Assembly (NCBI RefSeq): GCF_042646605.1
Contig: NZ_JBHRUG010000009.1
Coordinates: 191,576-255,575, forward strand
DNA from: Litchfieldella rifensis
Lineage (GTDB): Bacteria > Pseudomonadota > Gammaproteobacteria > Pseudomonadales > Halomonadaceae
Length of the DNA: 64,000 nucleotides
Reading direction: 5' to 3'
The notes beneath the pieces are model-generated. The model worked only from the letters and a program-made list of their open reading frames with translations, did no database searches and was not told the DNA's origin. Shown in pieces: positions 43,421 through 52,783 of the stretch. The translations under genes were made by a program, and so were the position numbers. Positions within the stretch are counted from its first letter, which is position 1. Every line of letters begins with the position of its first letter.

Positions 43421-44272
43421 TCAGTGACTCAAGCGCTCGATGGCGGTAATGAAATCGCCACCGGGACGAACGTAGTGCTCAAGAATCGAGAAGTGATCGT
43501 CACCGGCCTTGAGATCCGCATGAACCTCGATTCCCCGGTCGCGCAGATGCTCGGCGTAGGCGTTCATCTGGCGCGCGAACTCGGCGGGTTCCGCGCCGCC
43601 GGCGGTCAGGAGCACCGGGGCTGCGACCCGCGGTGGCAGGAACAGTGGGCTGTAGTCCGTCACCTCGCGGCCGGTGAGTTGCAGACTGGGCTGCAGCCAG
43701 GAATACGGAAACGGTCGCAGGTCGAATAGCCCGCTGATCGCCAGCGCACCCTTGATCAGGTCGTTGGGCAACCCGAACACCCCCTCCCAGTCGGTCGCCA
43801 TCAGCATGCCGCACAAATGGCCACCCGCCGAATGCCCGGACACCGTGATGCGCTCAGCATCGGCTCCCAACTCGCCGGCATGGCGATAGAGCCATGCTAG
43901 CGACGCCTGGCACTGACGCACCAACTCGCTGAACGGCACGCTTGGACACAACGCGTAGTTGACCACTGCCACGTTGATGCCGGCTTCCACCAGCCGTTCG
44001 GCGACGAACGAGAACTCCTTGTGACTCAACGAGCGCCAGTAGCCGCCGTGAAAGAACACATGCAGTGGGGCATTGGCCTGCTGTGCGGGGAACAGGTCCA
44101 GGCGTTCCGTCAGCGACGGGCCATAGGCCACATCCTCGCGCACCGTCAGGCGCGAACGGGTCGCCGCGCTGCGCTCGCGCCAGTCGGCGAGCAGCGCCGC
44201 TCTATCGCGACCACGCATCGGGTCGTACTGGGCGTCGATCTGTTCCTGGGTGGCGAAGTCGCGGTAGAGCAT
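43421..44272 (-). CDS. Alpha/beta hydrolase, arylformamidase-like
   Basis: A 283-residue hydrolase with the oxyanion motif HVFFHGGYWRSL and nucleophile elbow VSGHSAGGHLCG. Asp and His near the C-terminus (LKAGDDHFSILEHYV) complete the triad. HGGYW is characteristic of kynurenine-formamidase-like enzymes, which cleave N-formylkynurenine on the way to anthranilate. Esterase function is also possible. It converges on the aminobenzoate locus with a 25-bp gap, so a supply of anthranilate from tryptophan or N-formyl compounds is a reasonable inference. Confidence 0.75.
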   Translation of the reverse strand: MLYRDFATQEQIDAQYDPMRGRDRAALLADWRERSAATRSRLTVREDVAYGPSLTERLDLFPAQQANAPLHVFFHGGYWRSLSHKEFSFVAERLVEAGINVAVVNYALCPSVPFSELVRQCQASLAWLYRHAGELGADAERITVSGHSAGGHLCGMLMATDWEGVFGLPNDLIKGALAISGLFDLRPFPYSWLQPSLQLTGREVTDYSPLFLPPRVAAPVLLTAGGAEPAEFARQMNAYAEHLRDRGIEVHADLKAGDDHFSILEHYVRPGGDFITAIERLSH

Positions 44273-44428
44273 GGAGGATCCTTGCTTGTGCTTGGTTCTC
44301 TTCTGGGCAGTTTACGTTAGATACATCTCAGTATCGCCGCCGTGGTGCGTCAGAAGATTTTCACGCGATGAGTTGCACCACGCTACCATGGCTTGCATTC
44401 ATAGCTGATGGATTAAAAGGAATTCATA

Positions 44429-45865
44429 ATGATCCTCGACCCGATGATGATGAATGCCCTGGCAGCGCTGCTGGCCTTCGTGGTGGCCTGGGCCCTGTCG
44501 AGCTGGCGTGCGGGGCGTCGGCTGGGGAAGGAGAGTGCCGAAGCGGCACGCCTGCGCGAGCAACTGGCGCAGGCCAATGTCGGCCAGGCGCGCTTGGAGT
44601 CCGAATGCGATGCCGCGCGCCAGGCGCTGGATCGGGCGCAACAGGATGGTGAGGCACTGCAGGCGCGATTGACCGAGTTGCAGGAGCGCGAGCAGCGCCT
44701 GCGCCAGGAAAGGGCCAGAACGACCGAGACGCTGGCGCTCAAGGAGGCGCATTTTCGCGAGCAGCTCGAGCTGGTCAAGGAGAGCCGCGACCAGTTGAAG
44801 CGTGAGTTCGAGAATCTCGCCAACGAGATCCTCGAGCGCAAGGGCAAGGCGTTCTCGGAGCTGTCGCAGAAGAACATCAGCGGCCTGCTGCAGCCGATCC
44901 AGACGGAGATGAAGGGCTTTCGCGAGAAGGTCGAGTCGATCCATCAGCAGGAGACCGAGCAGCGCGTGCAGTTACGCACCGAGCTGCAGCACCTGCAGAC
45001 ACTCAACCGCGCGATCACCGACCAGGCCGACAAGCTGACCACGGCGTTGCAGGGGCAGAAGAAGATCCAGGGCAACTGGGGCGAACTGATGCTCGAGAAC
45101 GTGCTCGACGGTGCCGGCCTGCGCCGCGGCAAGGACTACCAGCGCGAGGAGAGTTTCAACACCGAAGAGGGCCGCCGCCGCCCGGATGCCATCGTCTACC
45201 TGCCTCAGGACAAGCACCTGGTCATCGACGCCAAGACCTCGCTGGCGGCCTATACCCGCTACGTGAACAGCGACGACGACGTCGAACGCCGCCAGGCCCT
45301 GGCCGAGCACTGCCGGGCGGTCTCCGATCGCATCACCGAGCTGGCCGATCGCCACTACTACGACCTCCCGGGGCTCAATTCGCCGGAGGTGGTAGTGATG
45401 TTCATCCCCGTAGAGTCGGCCTATGTCGAGGCGCTCAAGTACGACGAGAGCCTCTACCAGCGCGCCATCGAGAACAACGTGCTGGTCGCCACGCCGACCA
45501 CGCTGCTCACCAGCCTCAATATCGTGCGCCAGCTGTGGCGCTTCGAGGACCAGAGCAAGCATACCGCCGAGCTCGCCCGGCGGGCCGAGAAGTTCTACAG
45601 CAAGCTGACCACCTTCCTGGGCAGCATGGAGGATGTCGGCAGGAAGCTCGACGGGGCGCGCCTGAGCTACGACAAGGCCATGGGCCAACTGGTCAACGGC
45701 AAGGGCAACCTGATCAAGCAGACCGCCGAGTTCAAGGAGCTGGGCGTGGCGGTGAAGAAGGAATTGCCCGAGGAACTCGTCGATCGTGCGCGGCTGGAGC
45801 TGGACAGCGACACGGTTCGTCCCATGGATGACCGGCAGGAGCCAACACAGGAGAGCAGTCTCTGA
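44429..45865 (+). CDS. rmuC: DNA recombination protein RmuC
   Basis: 478 residues: an N-terminal membrane helix (residues 7-24), a long coiled coil (about 30-190) and the RmuC nuclease-like domain (KKIQGNWGELMLENVLDGAG; DAIVYLPQDKHLVIDAKTSL; VVMFIPVESAYVEAL; LVATPTTLLTSLNIVRQLW). RmuC limits recombination at short inverted repeats and is thought to cut DNA secondary structures. The start has AAGGAAT upstream. It is divergent from the arylformamidase-like gene and followed by the Pho-box promoter of phoX. Confidence 0.92.
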   Translation: MILDPMMMNALAALLAFVVAWALSSWRAGRRLGKESAEAARLREQLAQANVGQARLESECDAARQALDRAQQDGEALQARLTELQEREQRLRQERARTTETLALKEAHFREQLELVKESRDQLKREFENLANEILERKGKAFSELSQKNISGLLQPIQTEMKGFREKVESIHQQETEQRVQLRTELQHLQTLNRAITDQADKLTTALQGQKKIQGNWGELMLENVLDGAGLRRGKDYQREESFNTEEGRRRPDAIVYLPQDKHLVIDAKTSLAAYTRYVNSDDDVERRQALAEHCRAVSDRITELADRHYYDLPGLNSPEVVVMFIPVESAYVEALKYDESLYQRAIENNVLVATPTTLLTSLNIVRQLWRFEDQSKHTAELARRAEKFYSKLTTFLGSMEDVGRKLDGARLSYDKAMGQLVNGKGNLIKQTAEFKELGVAVKKELPEELVDRARLELDSDTVRPMDDRQEPTQESSL

Positions 45866-45872
45866 GAGGCGG

Positions 45873-45906
45873 CTGTCACGTTGTTGTCACGACAGGCCGG
45901 TACAAA
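45873..45906 (+). promoter_or_regulatory. Pho box and -10 element upstream of phoX
   Basis: CTGTCAC-GTTG-TTGTCAC gives two 7-bp direct repeats spaced by 4 bp, the exact geometry of the PhoB-binding Pho box (consensus CTGTCAT-N4-CTGTCAT). TACAAA follows 10 bp after the box, the normal position of a PhoB-dependent -10. It predicts induction of phoX under phosphate starvation. Confidence 0.75.
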
Positions 45907-45953
45907 CTGGCCACGGTTTGTCGTGACTGACACTTGATACAAGGAAGATCCCC

Positions 45954-47924
45954 ATGGCTTTCAATCGTCGCGCGTACTTCGAAGACGCGGAAAACACTCC
46001 CAGCAACGTTGACATCAAGGCCCCGATCGGCGAGATCATCGCGCAACGCTATTCGCGTCGCGGCTTTCTCAAGGGGATGGGCTATGGTGGCCTGGGCGTA
46101 GCCGCCATCGGCGCCATGAACCCGCTCAGCGCCGCCATTGCCGCCGAAGGCGAGGCTTCCGACCGCTTCGGCTTCGACGAGATCGCCCATGGCGTGGACA
46201 CCACCCACCATGTCGCCGCCGGGCATGATGCCGACATCCTGATCCGCTGGGGCGACCCGCTGTTTGCCGGGGCCCCGGCCTTCAACCCGCACAACCAGAG
46301 CGCCGATGCCCAGGAACAGCAGTTCGGTTACAACAACGACTATGTGGGCTTCGTACCGCTGGAAGGCCGCTTCGACCACGGCCTGCTGGTGGTCAATCAC
46401 GAGTACACCAACGAGGAACTGATGTTTCCCGGTCTGCCCGGTCCGCAGGACGAGCATGACTTCACCGGCATCACCCGCGAGATGGTGGAGATCGAAAAGG
46501 CGGCTCATGGGCTATCGGTGGTCGAGGTCAAGCGCGAGGGCGGCAAGTGGCACTACGTTCGGGATAGCCGCTACAACCGTCGCATCACCCCGCGTTCCAC
46601 CGCGATGACGCTCTCCGGCCCGGTGGCCGGCCACCAGCGCGTTCGGACCAGCGCCGATGCCGAAGGCCGTCGCGTGATCGGCACCCTCAACAACTGCGCT
46701 GGTGGCACCACGCCCTGGGGCACCATTCTCACCTGCGAGGAAAACTTCCACGGCTACTTCCTGGGCGACGCCGAGTTCCACCCGGAAAAGGACAAGCTGG
46801 CCCGCTACGGGGTGCCCGGCATGTCCTATGCCTGGGGTCGCTTCGATTCACGCTTCGACATCGGTCAGGAACCCAACGAGCCCAATCGTTTCGGCTGGGT
46901 GGTGGAGATCGATCCCCTGGATCCCACCTCCACGCCGATCAAGCGCACCGCCCTGGGCCGGTTCAAGCACGAAGGCGCCGCCAGCGTGCTCACCGAAGAT
47001 GGCCGCCTGGCGGTCTACATGGGCGATGACCAGCGCTTCGATTATGTCTACAAGTTTGTCAGCCGCGATGTCGTCGACCGCGCCGATCCGGCCGCCAACC
47101 GTGAACTGCTCGATCACGGCACCCTCTATGTGGCGCGCTTCGACGAGGATGGCACCGTCACCTGGCTGCCGCTGGTACATGGCGAGGGCCCACTGACCGC
47201 CGAGAACGGCTTTGCCAGCCAGGCCGATGTGCTGATCGATACCCGCCTGGCCGCCGATGCCCTGGGCGCCACTCCCATGGACCGCCCGGAGGATATCGAA
47301 GCCAATCCGGAGACCGGTGAGGTCTACGTGATGCTGACCAACAACGATAAGCGCACCGGCGAGCAGGTGGATGCCGTCAACCCGCGTGGTGATAATGTCT
47401 TCGGCCACGTCCTCGAGATCGTCACCGAAGGTCGGCACACCGCGACGCAGAACCGCTGGGAGGTGCTGGTCAAGTGCGGCGATCCGGCGCGCGGCGAAGT
47501 GGGCGCGATGTGGAACCCGGCCACCAGCGAGAATGGCTGGTTCGCCTCTCCCGACAACTGCGCGGTGGATGCCCGAGGACGGCTGTGGGTCACCACCGAC
47601 CAGGGCGGCAACTGGCCGAAGTCCGGTACCGCCGATGGCGTCTGGGCGATGGAGACCCAAGGCGAACGCCGCGGTACCGGCAAGATGTTCTTCCGCGTGC
47701 CGGTGGGGGCCGAGATGTGCGGTCCCTGCTTCACCCCGGACGACACCACGCTGTTCGTCGCCGTACAGCACCCGGCCGCGGATGGCGCCGAGGACTTCGA
47801 CGGGCATCAAGGCCGTTCGAGTTTCGAGACCCCTGCCACTCGCTGGCCGGACTTCGAGGACGGCATGCCGCCGCGCCCTTCGGTGGTCGCCATCACCCGC
47901 CAGGGTGGCGGCGTCATCGGCTAA
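45954..47924 (+). CDS. phoX: PhoX-family alkaline phosphatase
   Basis: A 656-residue PhoX/DUF839 protein. A Tat signal is present at residues 34-40 (SRRGFLK) followed by a hydrophobic stretch, so it is exported folded by the Tat system. PhoX words include CAGGTTPWGTILTCEENFHG, GWVVEIDPLDP, RFKHEGAASVL and MWNPATSENGWFASPDNCAV; the Cys in CAGGTTPWG and several Glu/Asp residues are metal ligands in known PhoX structures (Fe and Ca). It releases phosphate from many organic esters in the periplasm. The Pho box upstream agrees with this role. Confidence 0.9.
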   Translation: MAFNRRAYFEDAENTPSNVDIKAPIGEIIAQRYSRRGFLKGMGYGGLGVAAIGAMNPLSAAIAAEGEASDRFGFDEIAHGVDTTHHVAAGHDADILIRWGDPLFAGAPAFNPHNQSADAQEQQFGYNNDYVGFVPLEGRFDHGLLVVNHEYTNEELMFPGLPGPQDEHDFTGITREMVEIEKAAHGLSVVEVKREGGKWHYVRDSRYNRRITPRSTAMTLSGPVAGHQRVRTSADAEGRRVIGTLNNCAGGTTPWGTILTCEENFHGYFLGDAEFHPEKDKLARYGVPGMSYAWGRFDSRFDIGQEPNEPNRFGWVVEIDPLDPTSTPIKRTALGRFKHEGAASVLTEDGRLAVYMGDDQRFDYVYKFVSRDVVDRADPAANRELLDHGTLYVARFDEDGTVTWLPLVHGEGPLTAENGFASQADVLIDTRLAADALGATPMDRPEDIEANPETGEVYVMLTNNDKRTGEQVDAVNPRGDNVFGHVLEIVTEGRHTATQNRWEVLVKCGDPARGEVGAMWNPATSENGWFASPDNCAVDARGRLWVTTDQGGNWPKSGTADGVWAMETQGERRGTGKMFFRVPVGAEMCGPCFTPDDTTLFVAVQHPAADGAEDFDGHQGRSSFETPATRWPDFEDGMPPRPSVVAITRQGGGVIG

Positions 47925-47953
47925 GAAAGCCGAGTGGCAATGGATGAACCATG

Positions 47954-47980
47954 AACCCGCATCTCTCGATGCGGGTTTTC
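47954..47980 (+). terminator. Terminator of phoX
   Basis: A 10-bp stem (AACCCGCATC / GATGCGGGTT) with a four-base loop runs into TTTTCTC, 30 bp after the phoX stop. Confidence 0.82.
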
Positions 47981-48097
47981 TCGTTAAGGGGAGGGCGTTG
48001 CCTCGGCTAATAAGGCGTCTCGAAGGCTCGCTCTTTCCTGACACCGAGGCCGGGCAGCGTGACTACGCCCCACCCATACGCCGCCCCTACGCCCCAG

Positions 48098-48107
48098 GGG
48101 GATGAGG
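48098..48107 (+). promoter_or_regulatory. Possible MalT-box-like site upstream of malE
   Basis: GGGGATGAGG matches the E. coli MalT box GGGGA(T/G)GAGG exactly, 75 bp before malE. A MalT regulator in this organism is not shown, and the site is a single copy, so it is only a suggestion. The same leader also contains tandem TACGCC-like words (48064-48095) whose role is unknown. Confidence 0.25.
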
Positions 48108-48181
48108 AATACACGACAAGGATTGGCGAGTCTAGGAGCGTTCAATCTTGACGCTCGATAACAACAAGGGGCACTAGACTC

Positions 48182-49360
48182 ATGACCAAGCTTCTCACTT
48201 CATTGCTTGCCGCTTCCTTGGGGGCCGGCCTCGCACTGCCGGCGATGGCCTTCGAGGACGACAAGCTGACCCTCTGGATGGGCGACAACAAGGGGCCCAA
48301 GGGCATCCGCGAAGTCGGCCGCCAGTTCACCGAAGACACCGGTATCGAGGTGGAAATCGTCACGCCGGATAACCTTACCGACCGCTTCGCACAGGCCGCC
48401 GGTAGCGGCCAGGGGCCGGATATCGTGATCTGGGCCCACGATCGCCTGGGCGAGTGGGCGCAGAGCGGGCTGCTCAAACCGATCAAGCCGTCCGACGACT
48501 ATCGAGAGCGCTATTTCGACTTCACCTGGGATGCCATGGTCTGGAACGGCGAGACCTATGGCTATCCCATCTCGGTGGAGTCCCTCGGCTTGATCTACAA
48601 CAAGGACCTGGTGGACGCGCCGCCGGAAAGTTTTGCCGAGTTGGTCGAGCTCGATGCCGAACTGACCAAGGAGGGCAAGAAGGCGATCCTGTTCGATTAC
48701 GGCGAGCCCTACTACGGCTGGACGCTGCTGGCCGCCAATGGCGGCTATCCCTTCAAGCGCACCGAGACCGGCTTCGATGTCACGGATATCGGTGTCAATA
48801 ACGAGGGCGCCGTGGAGGGCGCGGCGTTGCTGGCGGAGTTGATCGAAAGCGATGTGCTGCCGCGTGGCACCGATTACAGCGTGATGGATACCCGCTTCAA
48901 TCGTGGTGAAGTGGCCACCATGATCAGTGGCCCCTGGGCGTGGAGCAATCTCGAGCAGAGTGGCATCGATTTCGGGGTGGCGTTGTTGCCCAAGGTTGGC
49001 GATGAACGTGCCAAGCCGATGTTCGGAGTGATGACGGCGATGATCAACTCGGCTTCACCCAACGACTTCCTGGCCACGGAGTTCCTCGAGAGCTACCTGC
49101 TCAGCGAGCAGGGCATGAGGACCTTCAACAGCGATGGCTCCCTGGGTGCCGTGGCGCACCGCGCCTACCAGGCAGAGCTGGCCGAAGACCCAAGGATCGC
49201 AGCGACGCTGGAGAATGCCGAGATCGGCGAGCCGATGCCCAACATTCCCGAGATGGGCGCCTTCTGGGCGGCAATGGAGCCGGCGTTGCAGAACATCGGC
49301 AGCGGTCGCCAGGCACTCCAGGAAGCACTCGATGCCGCGGCACGCCGGATGCGCCAGTAA
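48182..49360 (+). CDS. malE: Maltose/maltodextrin-binding protein MalE
   Basis: A 392-residue periplasmic protein with a Sec signal (LLTSLLAASLGAGLALPAMA, cleavage before FED). MalE-type words follow: KLTLWMGDNKGPKGIREVGR, GQGPDIVIWAHDRLGEWAQS, GLIYNKDLVDAPPESFAEL and GPWAWSNLEQSGIDFGVALL, very like the E. coli protein. It binds maltose or maltodextrins and docks on MalFG. First gene of malEFG. Confidence 0.9.
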   Translation: MTKLLTSLLAASLGAGLALPAMAFEDDKLTLWMGDNKGPKGIREVGRQFTEDTGIEVEIVTPDNLTDRFAQAAGSGQGPDIVIWAHDRLGEWAQSGLLKPIKPSDDYRERYFDFTWDAMVWNGETYGYPISVESLGLIYNKDLVDAPPESFAELVELDAELTKEGKKAILFDYGEPYYGWTLLAANGGYPFKRTETGFDVTDIGVNNEGAVEGAALLAELIESDVLPRGTDYSVMDTRFNRGEVATMISGPWAWSNLEQSGIDFGVALLPKVGDERAKPMFGVMTAMINSASPNDFLATEFLESYLLSEQGMRTFNSDGSLGAVAHRAYQAELAEDPRIAATLENAEIGEPMPNIPEMGAFWAAMEPALQNIGSGRQALQEALDAAARRMRQ

Positions 49361-49418
49361 GCCTCTCCAATGTCCCGGGCCGATCCCCAGGGACGGCCCG
49401 AAACCCAGGGTTTTCCCC

Positions 49419-50993
49419 ATGTATACGACCAATGCTTCGCGCGGCTTGCCGCGTCATCGTTCTCGCTACCTCGCCGAGCGTTACACCCGCTGGGCCATGC
49501 GCGCGCTGATGGCGGTGCTGGTACTCTCGACACTGTGGCTGGTGGTGGCTTTCCATCTGCGCGGGCAGTGGATGTTCGCGTTGCTGTTTCTGGTGCTCGG
49601 TGCCTCACTGGCGATCGTCTTCGGAAAACGCACCCTGATGAGCCATCGCTACGTGTTTCCGGCATTGGCCGGCATGGGCGTGTTCGTGATCTTCCCGCTG
49701 GTCTATACCGTCGGTATCAGCTTCAGCAATTACAGCTCCAGCAACCTCCTCAGCGAGGATCGGGTACGTGCCCAATTCCTGAGTCGCACCTACCAGGCCG
49801 AAGGAGCCGCCTTCGACTTCCAGCTCTACCGCGAGGGCGATCAACTGCGGCTGTATCTCGAAGCCAAGGGCAATGCCGGGCTGGAAGGCGTTCGGCGCCT
49901 GATCTCCGAACCACTCGCCAAGGCCGGGGAAGGGCAGTGGCTTGCGGTGCGCCCGGTCGAGACGGCACCGGCCGGCGAGCCACTGGGCCTGCGTGAGGTG
50001 ATCGCCAATCGCGACCGGCTGCAGGCATTGACCCTGGTAACGCCGAACGACACCGAGCTCAGCATGGCCGGCCTGCGAAGCTTTGCGCCGATGCTGCCCC
50101 GCTACCGGGAGAACGCCGACGGTAGCCTGACCGATCTGCGCGACGGAGGTGTGTTGACGCCCGATCAGGAGAGCGGCTTCTTCATCACCGAGAGCGGCGA
50201 ACGCCTGACACCCGGCTGGCCAGTGGCGGTGGGGCTGGACAACTATATGCGTATCTTTGCCGACCCCGATGTGCGCGGGCCCTTTCTGCAGATCTTCGTG
50301 TGGACCTTTGTCTTCGCCGGTTTGACAGTGGTCTTCACCCTGGCAGTGGGTTTCGTGCTGGCGTCGCTGCTGCAGTGGGATCAGCTCAAGGGCAAGGCCG
50401 TCTATCGCACCTTGTTGATCCTGCCCTACGCAGTACCGGCCTTCATCTCGATCCTGATCTTCAAGGGCATGTTCAACCAGCACTATGGCGAGATCAATCT
50501 GATCCTCGAGAACCTCTTCGGCATCAGCCCCGAGTGGTTCACCGATCCGTGGCTGGCGCGGACCATGCTGCTGATCGTCAATACCTGGCTGGGCTACCCC
50601 TACATGCTGTTGCTGTGCATGGGACTCATCCAGTCGATCCCGCGCGATCTCTACGAGGCCTCGGCGGTCGACGGCGGTGGACCGCTGACCAACATGCTGA
50701 AGATCACCTTGCCGTTGATCCTCAAGCCGCTGACGCCCCTGCTGATCGCCGCCTTCGCCTTCAACTTCAACAACTTCGTGCTGATTGCCCTGCTCACCGG
50801 AGGCAACCCGGACATCCTCGGCGCCAGCACTCCCGCGGGCACCACGGATTTGCTGGTCAGCTACACCTACCGCATCGCCTTCCAGGATGCCGGCCAGGAC
50901 TTCGGCTTGGCGGCGGCCATCGCCACCCTGATCTTCCTGGTCGTGGCGGGCATGTCGCTGCTCAATCTGCGCCTGTCCAAGGTCAAGGTCTAA
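49419..50993 (+). CDS. malF: Maltose ABC permease MalF
   Basis: A 524-residue membrane protein with N-terminal helices, a large periplasmic P2-like loop (about residues 100-270) and the C-terminal permease core. The EAA coupling loop reads LYEASAVDGGGPLTNMLKIT, followed by LPLILKPLTPLLIAAFAFNF. The long P2 loop is characteristic of true MalF (E. coli 514 aa) rather than of generic sugar permeases. The start at 49419 places Met before the first basic segment. It forms the channel with MalG. Confidence 0.9.
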   Translation: MYTTNASRGLPRHRSRYLAERYTRWAMRALMAVLVLSTLWLVVAFHLRGQWMFALLFLVLGASLAIVFGKRTLMSHRYVFPALAGMGVFVIFPLVYTVGISFSNYSSSNLLSEDRVRAQFLSRTYQAEGAAFDFQLYREGDQLRLYLEAKGNAGLEGVRRLISEPLAKAGEGQWLAVRPVETAPAGEPLGLREVIANRDRLQALTLVTPNDTELSMAGLRSFAPMLPRYRENADGSLTDLRDGGVLTPDQESGFFITESGERLTPGWPVAVGLDNYMRIFADPDVRGPFLQIFVWTFVFAGLTVVFTLAVGFVLASLLQWDQLKGKAVYRTLLILPYAVPAFISILIFKGMFNQHYGEINLILENLFGISPEWFTDPWLARTMLLIVNTWLGYPYMLLLCMGLIQSIPRDLYEASAVDGGGPLTNMLKITLPLILKPLTPLLIAAFAFNFNNFVLIALLTGGNPDILGASTPAGTTDLLVSYTYRIAFQDAGQDFGLAAAIATLIFLVVAGMSLLNLRLSKVKV

Positions 50994-51006
50994 AAGGAGC
51001 CGTCTC

Positions 51007-51897
51007 ATGGCCATGGTTCAACCCCGTTCGATCCGCACGCGCCGCCTGGGCGCGCACCTGGCGCTACTGGGCTTCGTGACGCTGGTGGTGTTTCCGCTAT
51101 TGCTGGTGATCTCGATCTCCTTCCGCGAGGGCAACTTCGCCACCGGCAGCCTGATTCCCGAGCGTTTCTCGCTGGAACACTGGGCGCTGGCGTTCGGCAT
51201 TCCCTGGGAGCGTGTCGATGGCAGCGTGATACAGCCGCCGTTCCCGGTGCTGCTGTGGCTGTGGAACTCGATCAAGGTGGCAGTGGTGTCCTCGATCCTG
51301 ATCCTGCTGCTGTCCACCACCAGCGCCTATGCCTTCGCGCGTATGCGCTTCAAGGGCAAGACGCCGCTGCTCAAGGGCATGCTGATCTTCCAGATGTTCC
51401 CGCCGGTGCTATCGCTGGTGGCGCTGTATGCGCTGTTCGATCGCTTGGGGCAGTTCGTCGGCTGGCTGGGAATCAATACCCATGGCGCCTTGATTCTCGC
51501 TTCGCTGGGCGCGGTGGCGCTGCATATCTGGACCATCAAGGGTTATTTCGAGTCGATCGACGGTTCGCTGGAGGAAGCCGCCATGGTCGACGGCGCCAGT
51601 ACCTGGCAGGCCTTCCGGCACATCCTGCTACCGCTGTCGGTACCCATCCTGATGGTGGTGTTCATCCTCGCCTTCATCATGTCGATCATGGAGTACCCCA
51701 TGGCCTCGGTGCTGCTGCTCGACGAAAGCAAGCTGACCCTCGCCGTCGGCGCCCAGCAGTACCTCGCCGACCACAATCAGCGCTGGGGGGACTTCGCCGC
51801 CGCGGCGGTGCTCTCCGGGCTGCCGATCACCATTGCCTTCCTGCTTTGCCAGCGCTGGATCGTCGGTGGGCTTACGTCGGGTGGCGTCAAAGGCTGA
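51007..51897 (+). CDS. malG: Maltose ABC permease MalG
   Basis: A 296-residue permease with six helices and the MalG coupling loop LEEAAMVDGASTWQAFRHIL. The N-terminus carries FREGNFATGSLIPERFSLEH, as in E. coli MalG. It lies 13 bp after malF with AAGGAG upstream and ends at a strong terminator. No malK ATPase gene follows; the energising subunit must be encoded elsewhere. Confidence 0.9.
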   Translation: MAMVQPRSIRTRRLGAHLALLGFVTLVVFPLLLVISISFREGNFATGSLIPERFSLEHWALAFGIPWERVDGSVIQPPFPVLLWLWNSIKVAVVSSILILLLSTTSAYAFARMRFKGKTPLLKGMLIFQMFPPVLSLVALYALFDRLGQFVGWLGINTHGALILASLGAVALHIWTIKGYFESIDGSLEEAAMVDGASTWQAFRHILLPLSVPILMVVFILAFIMSIMEYPMASVLLLDESKLTLAVGAQQYLADHNQRWGDFAAAAVLSGLPITIAFLLCQRWIVGGLTSGGVKG

Positions 51898-51927
51898 CTT
51901 TCCTCGTCCTGAGCGAATCCCTGCTCG

Positions 51928-51953
51928 ACCCCGGTTTCGGCCGGGGTTTTTTG
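51928..51953 (+). terminator. Terminator of malEFG
   Basis: Stem ACCCCGG / CCGGGGT with a six-base loop followed by six T residues, 31 bp after malG. Confidence 0.85.
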
Positions 51954-51972
51954 CGAGTTGCGCAGGAGGCAT

Positions 51973-52746
51973 TCAGGTGCCGAAGCGGGCCGCAACGACT
52001 CGCTCCGCGATCGCCAGCAAGCCTTCGGGCTGCCAGGCGGAGCGTCCAATGAAGAGCCCGGCTACCTCCGGCAGCGCGGCAAGCGCGGCACAGTTGTCGA
52101 GGTTGACGCTGCCGCCGTAGAGCACCGGGATGGACGTGCCCTGGGGCGTCGTCGGCAGTGCCTCGTGGATATGGCGATGCATCCAACCGGCGTCGTCGGC
52201 GGTGGCTGGCGTGCCATGCTCACCGATGGCCCATACCGGTTCGTAGGCGATCAGGACCTTGTCCAGGTCCTCTTCGGCGACACCATGAAGGGCGATGCGG
52301 CACTGGCGGACCACGGTGTCGGCGGCGACTCCCAGGCGCTTCTCCTCGGCCGTCTCGCCAACACAGATCAATGGGCGTAGCCCGTGGGCCAGGGCGGCCT
52401 TGACCTTGAGGTTGATCGCCGCATCGGTCTCATTGAAGTATTCGCGGCGCTCCGAATGCCCCAGCTCCACGATATCGGCGCCGCAGTCCTTGACCATCGG
52501 TGGTGAAATCTCGCCGGTAAAAGCGCCGTGGTCGGCCCAGTGCATATTCTGGGCGCCGACCATCACCGGCTCATCGACCAGTGTCTGGCAGACGTGGTGC
52601 AGGGCGGTAAAGGGAGGGATCACGAAGCCCTGCAGACGTTCGTCCCCAAATCGATCGCCCCCGCGCAGGGCCTGCGCATAGTGGGTCGCTTCGTCCAATG
52701 TCTTGTTCATCTTCCAACTGGTGCCTACCCAGAACGGCGTCGTCAT
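51973..52746 (-). CDS. Triose-phosphate-isomerase-like enzyme (EryH/TpiA2 type)
   Basis: A 257-residue TIM barrel. Catalytic residues are visible: Asn-Lys in GTSWKMNKTL, the His of ELGHSERREYF, the Glu of AYEPVWAIG and the loop LYGGSVNLDN. The beginning TTPFWVGTSWKMNKTLDEAT resembles EryH/TpiA2 and LerI-type isomerases of tetrulose phosphates more than housekeeping TpiA. Together with the kinase and dehydrogenase genes at 54788-57973 it would isomerise a tetrulose 4-phosphate. Glycolytic TPI activity cannot be excluded. AGGAG lies before the start. Second gene of the leftward unit. Confidence 0.78.
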   Translation of the reverse strand: MTTPFWVGTSWKMNKTLDEATHYAQALRGGDRFGDERLQGFVIPPFTALHHVCQTLVDEPVMVGAQNMHWADHGAFTGEISPPMVKDCGADIVELGHSERREYFNETDAAINLKVKAALAHGLRPLICVGETAEEKRLGVAADTVVRQCRIALHGVAEEDLDKVLIAYEPVWAIGEHGTPATADDAGWMHRHIHEALPTTPQGTSIPVLYGGSVNLDNCAALAALPEVAGLFIGRSAWQPEGLLAIAERVVAARFGT

Positions 52747-52783
52747 GGCGTGCTCCTGTGGTGTGGTCGGTGGTGAGATCGGC

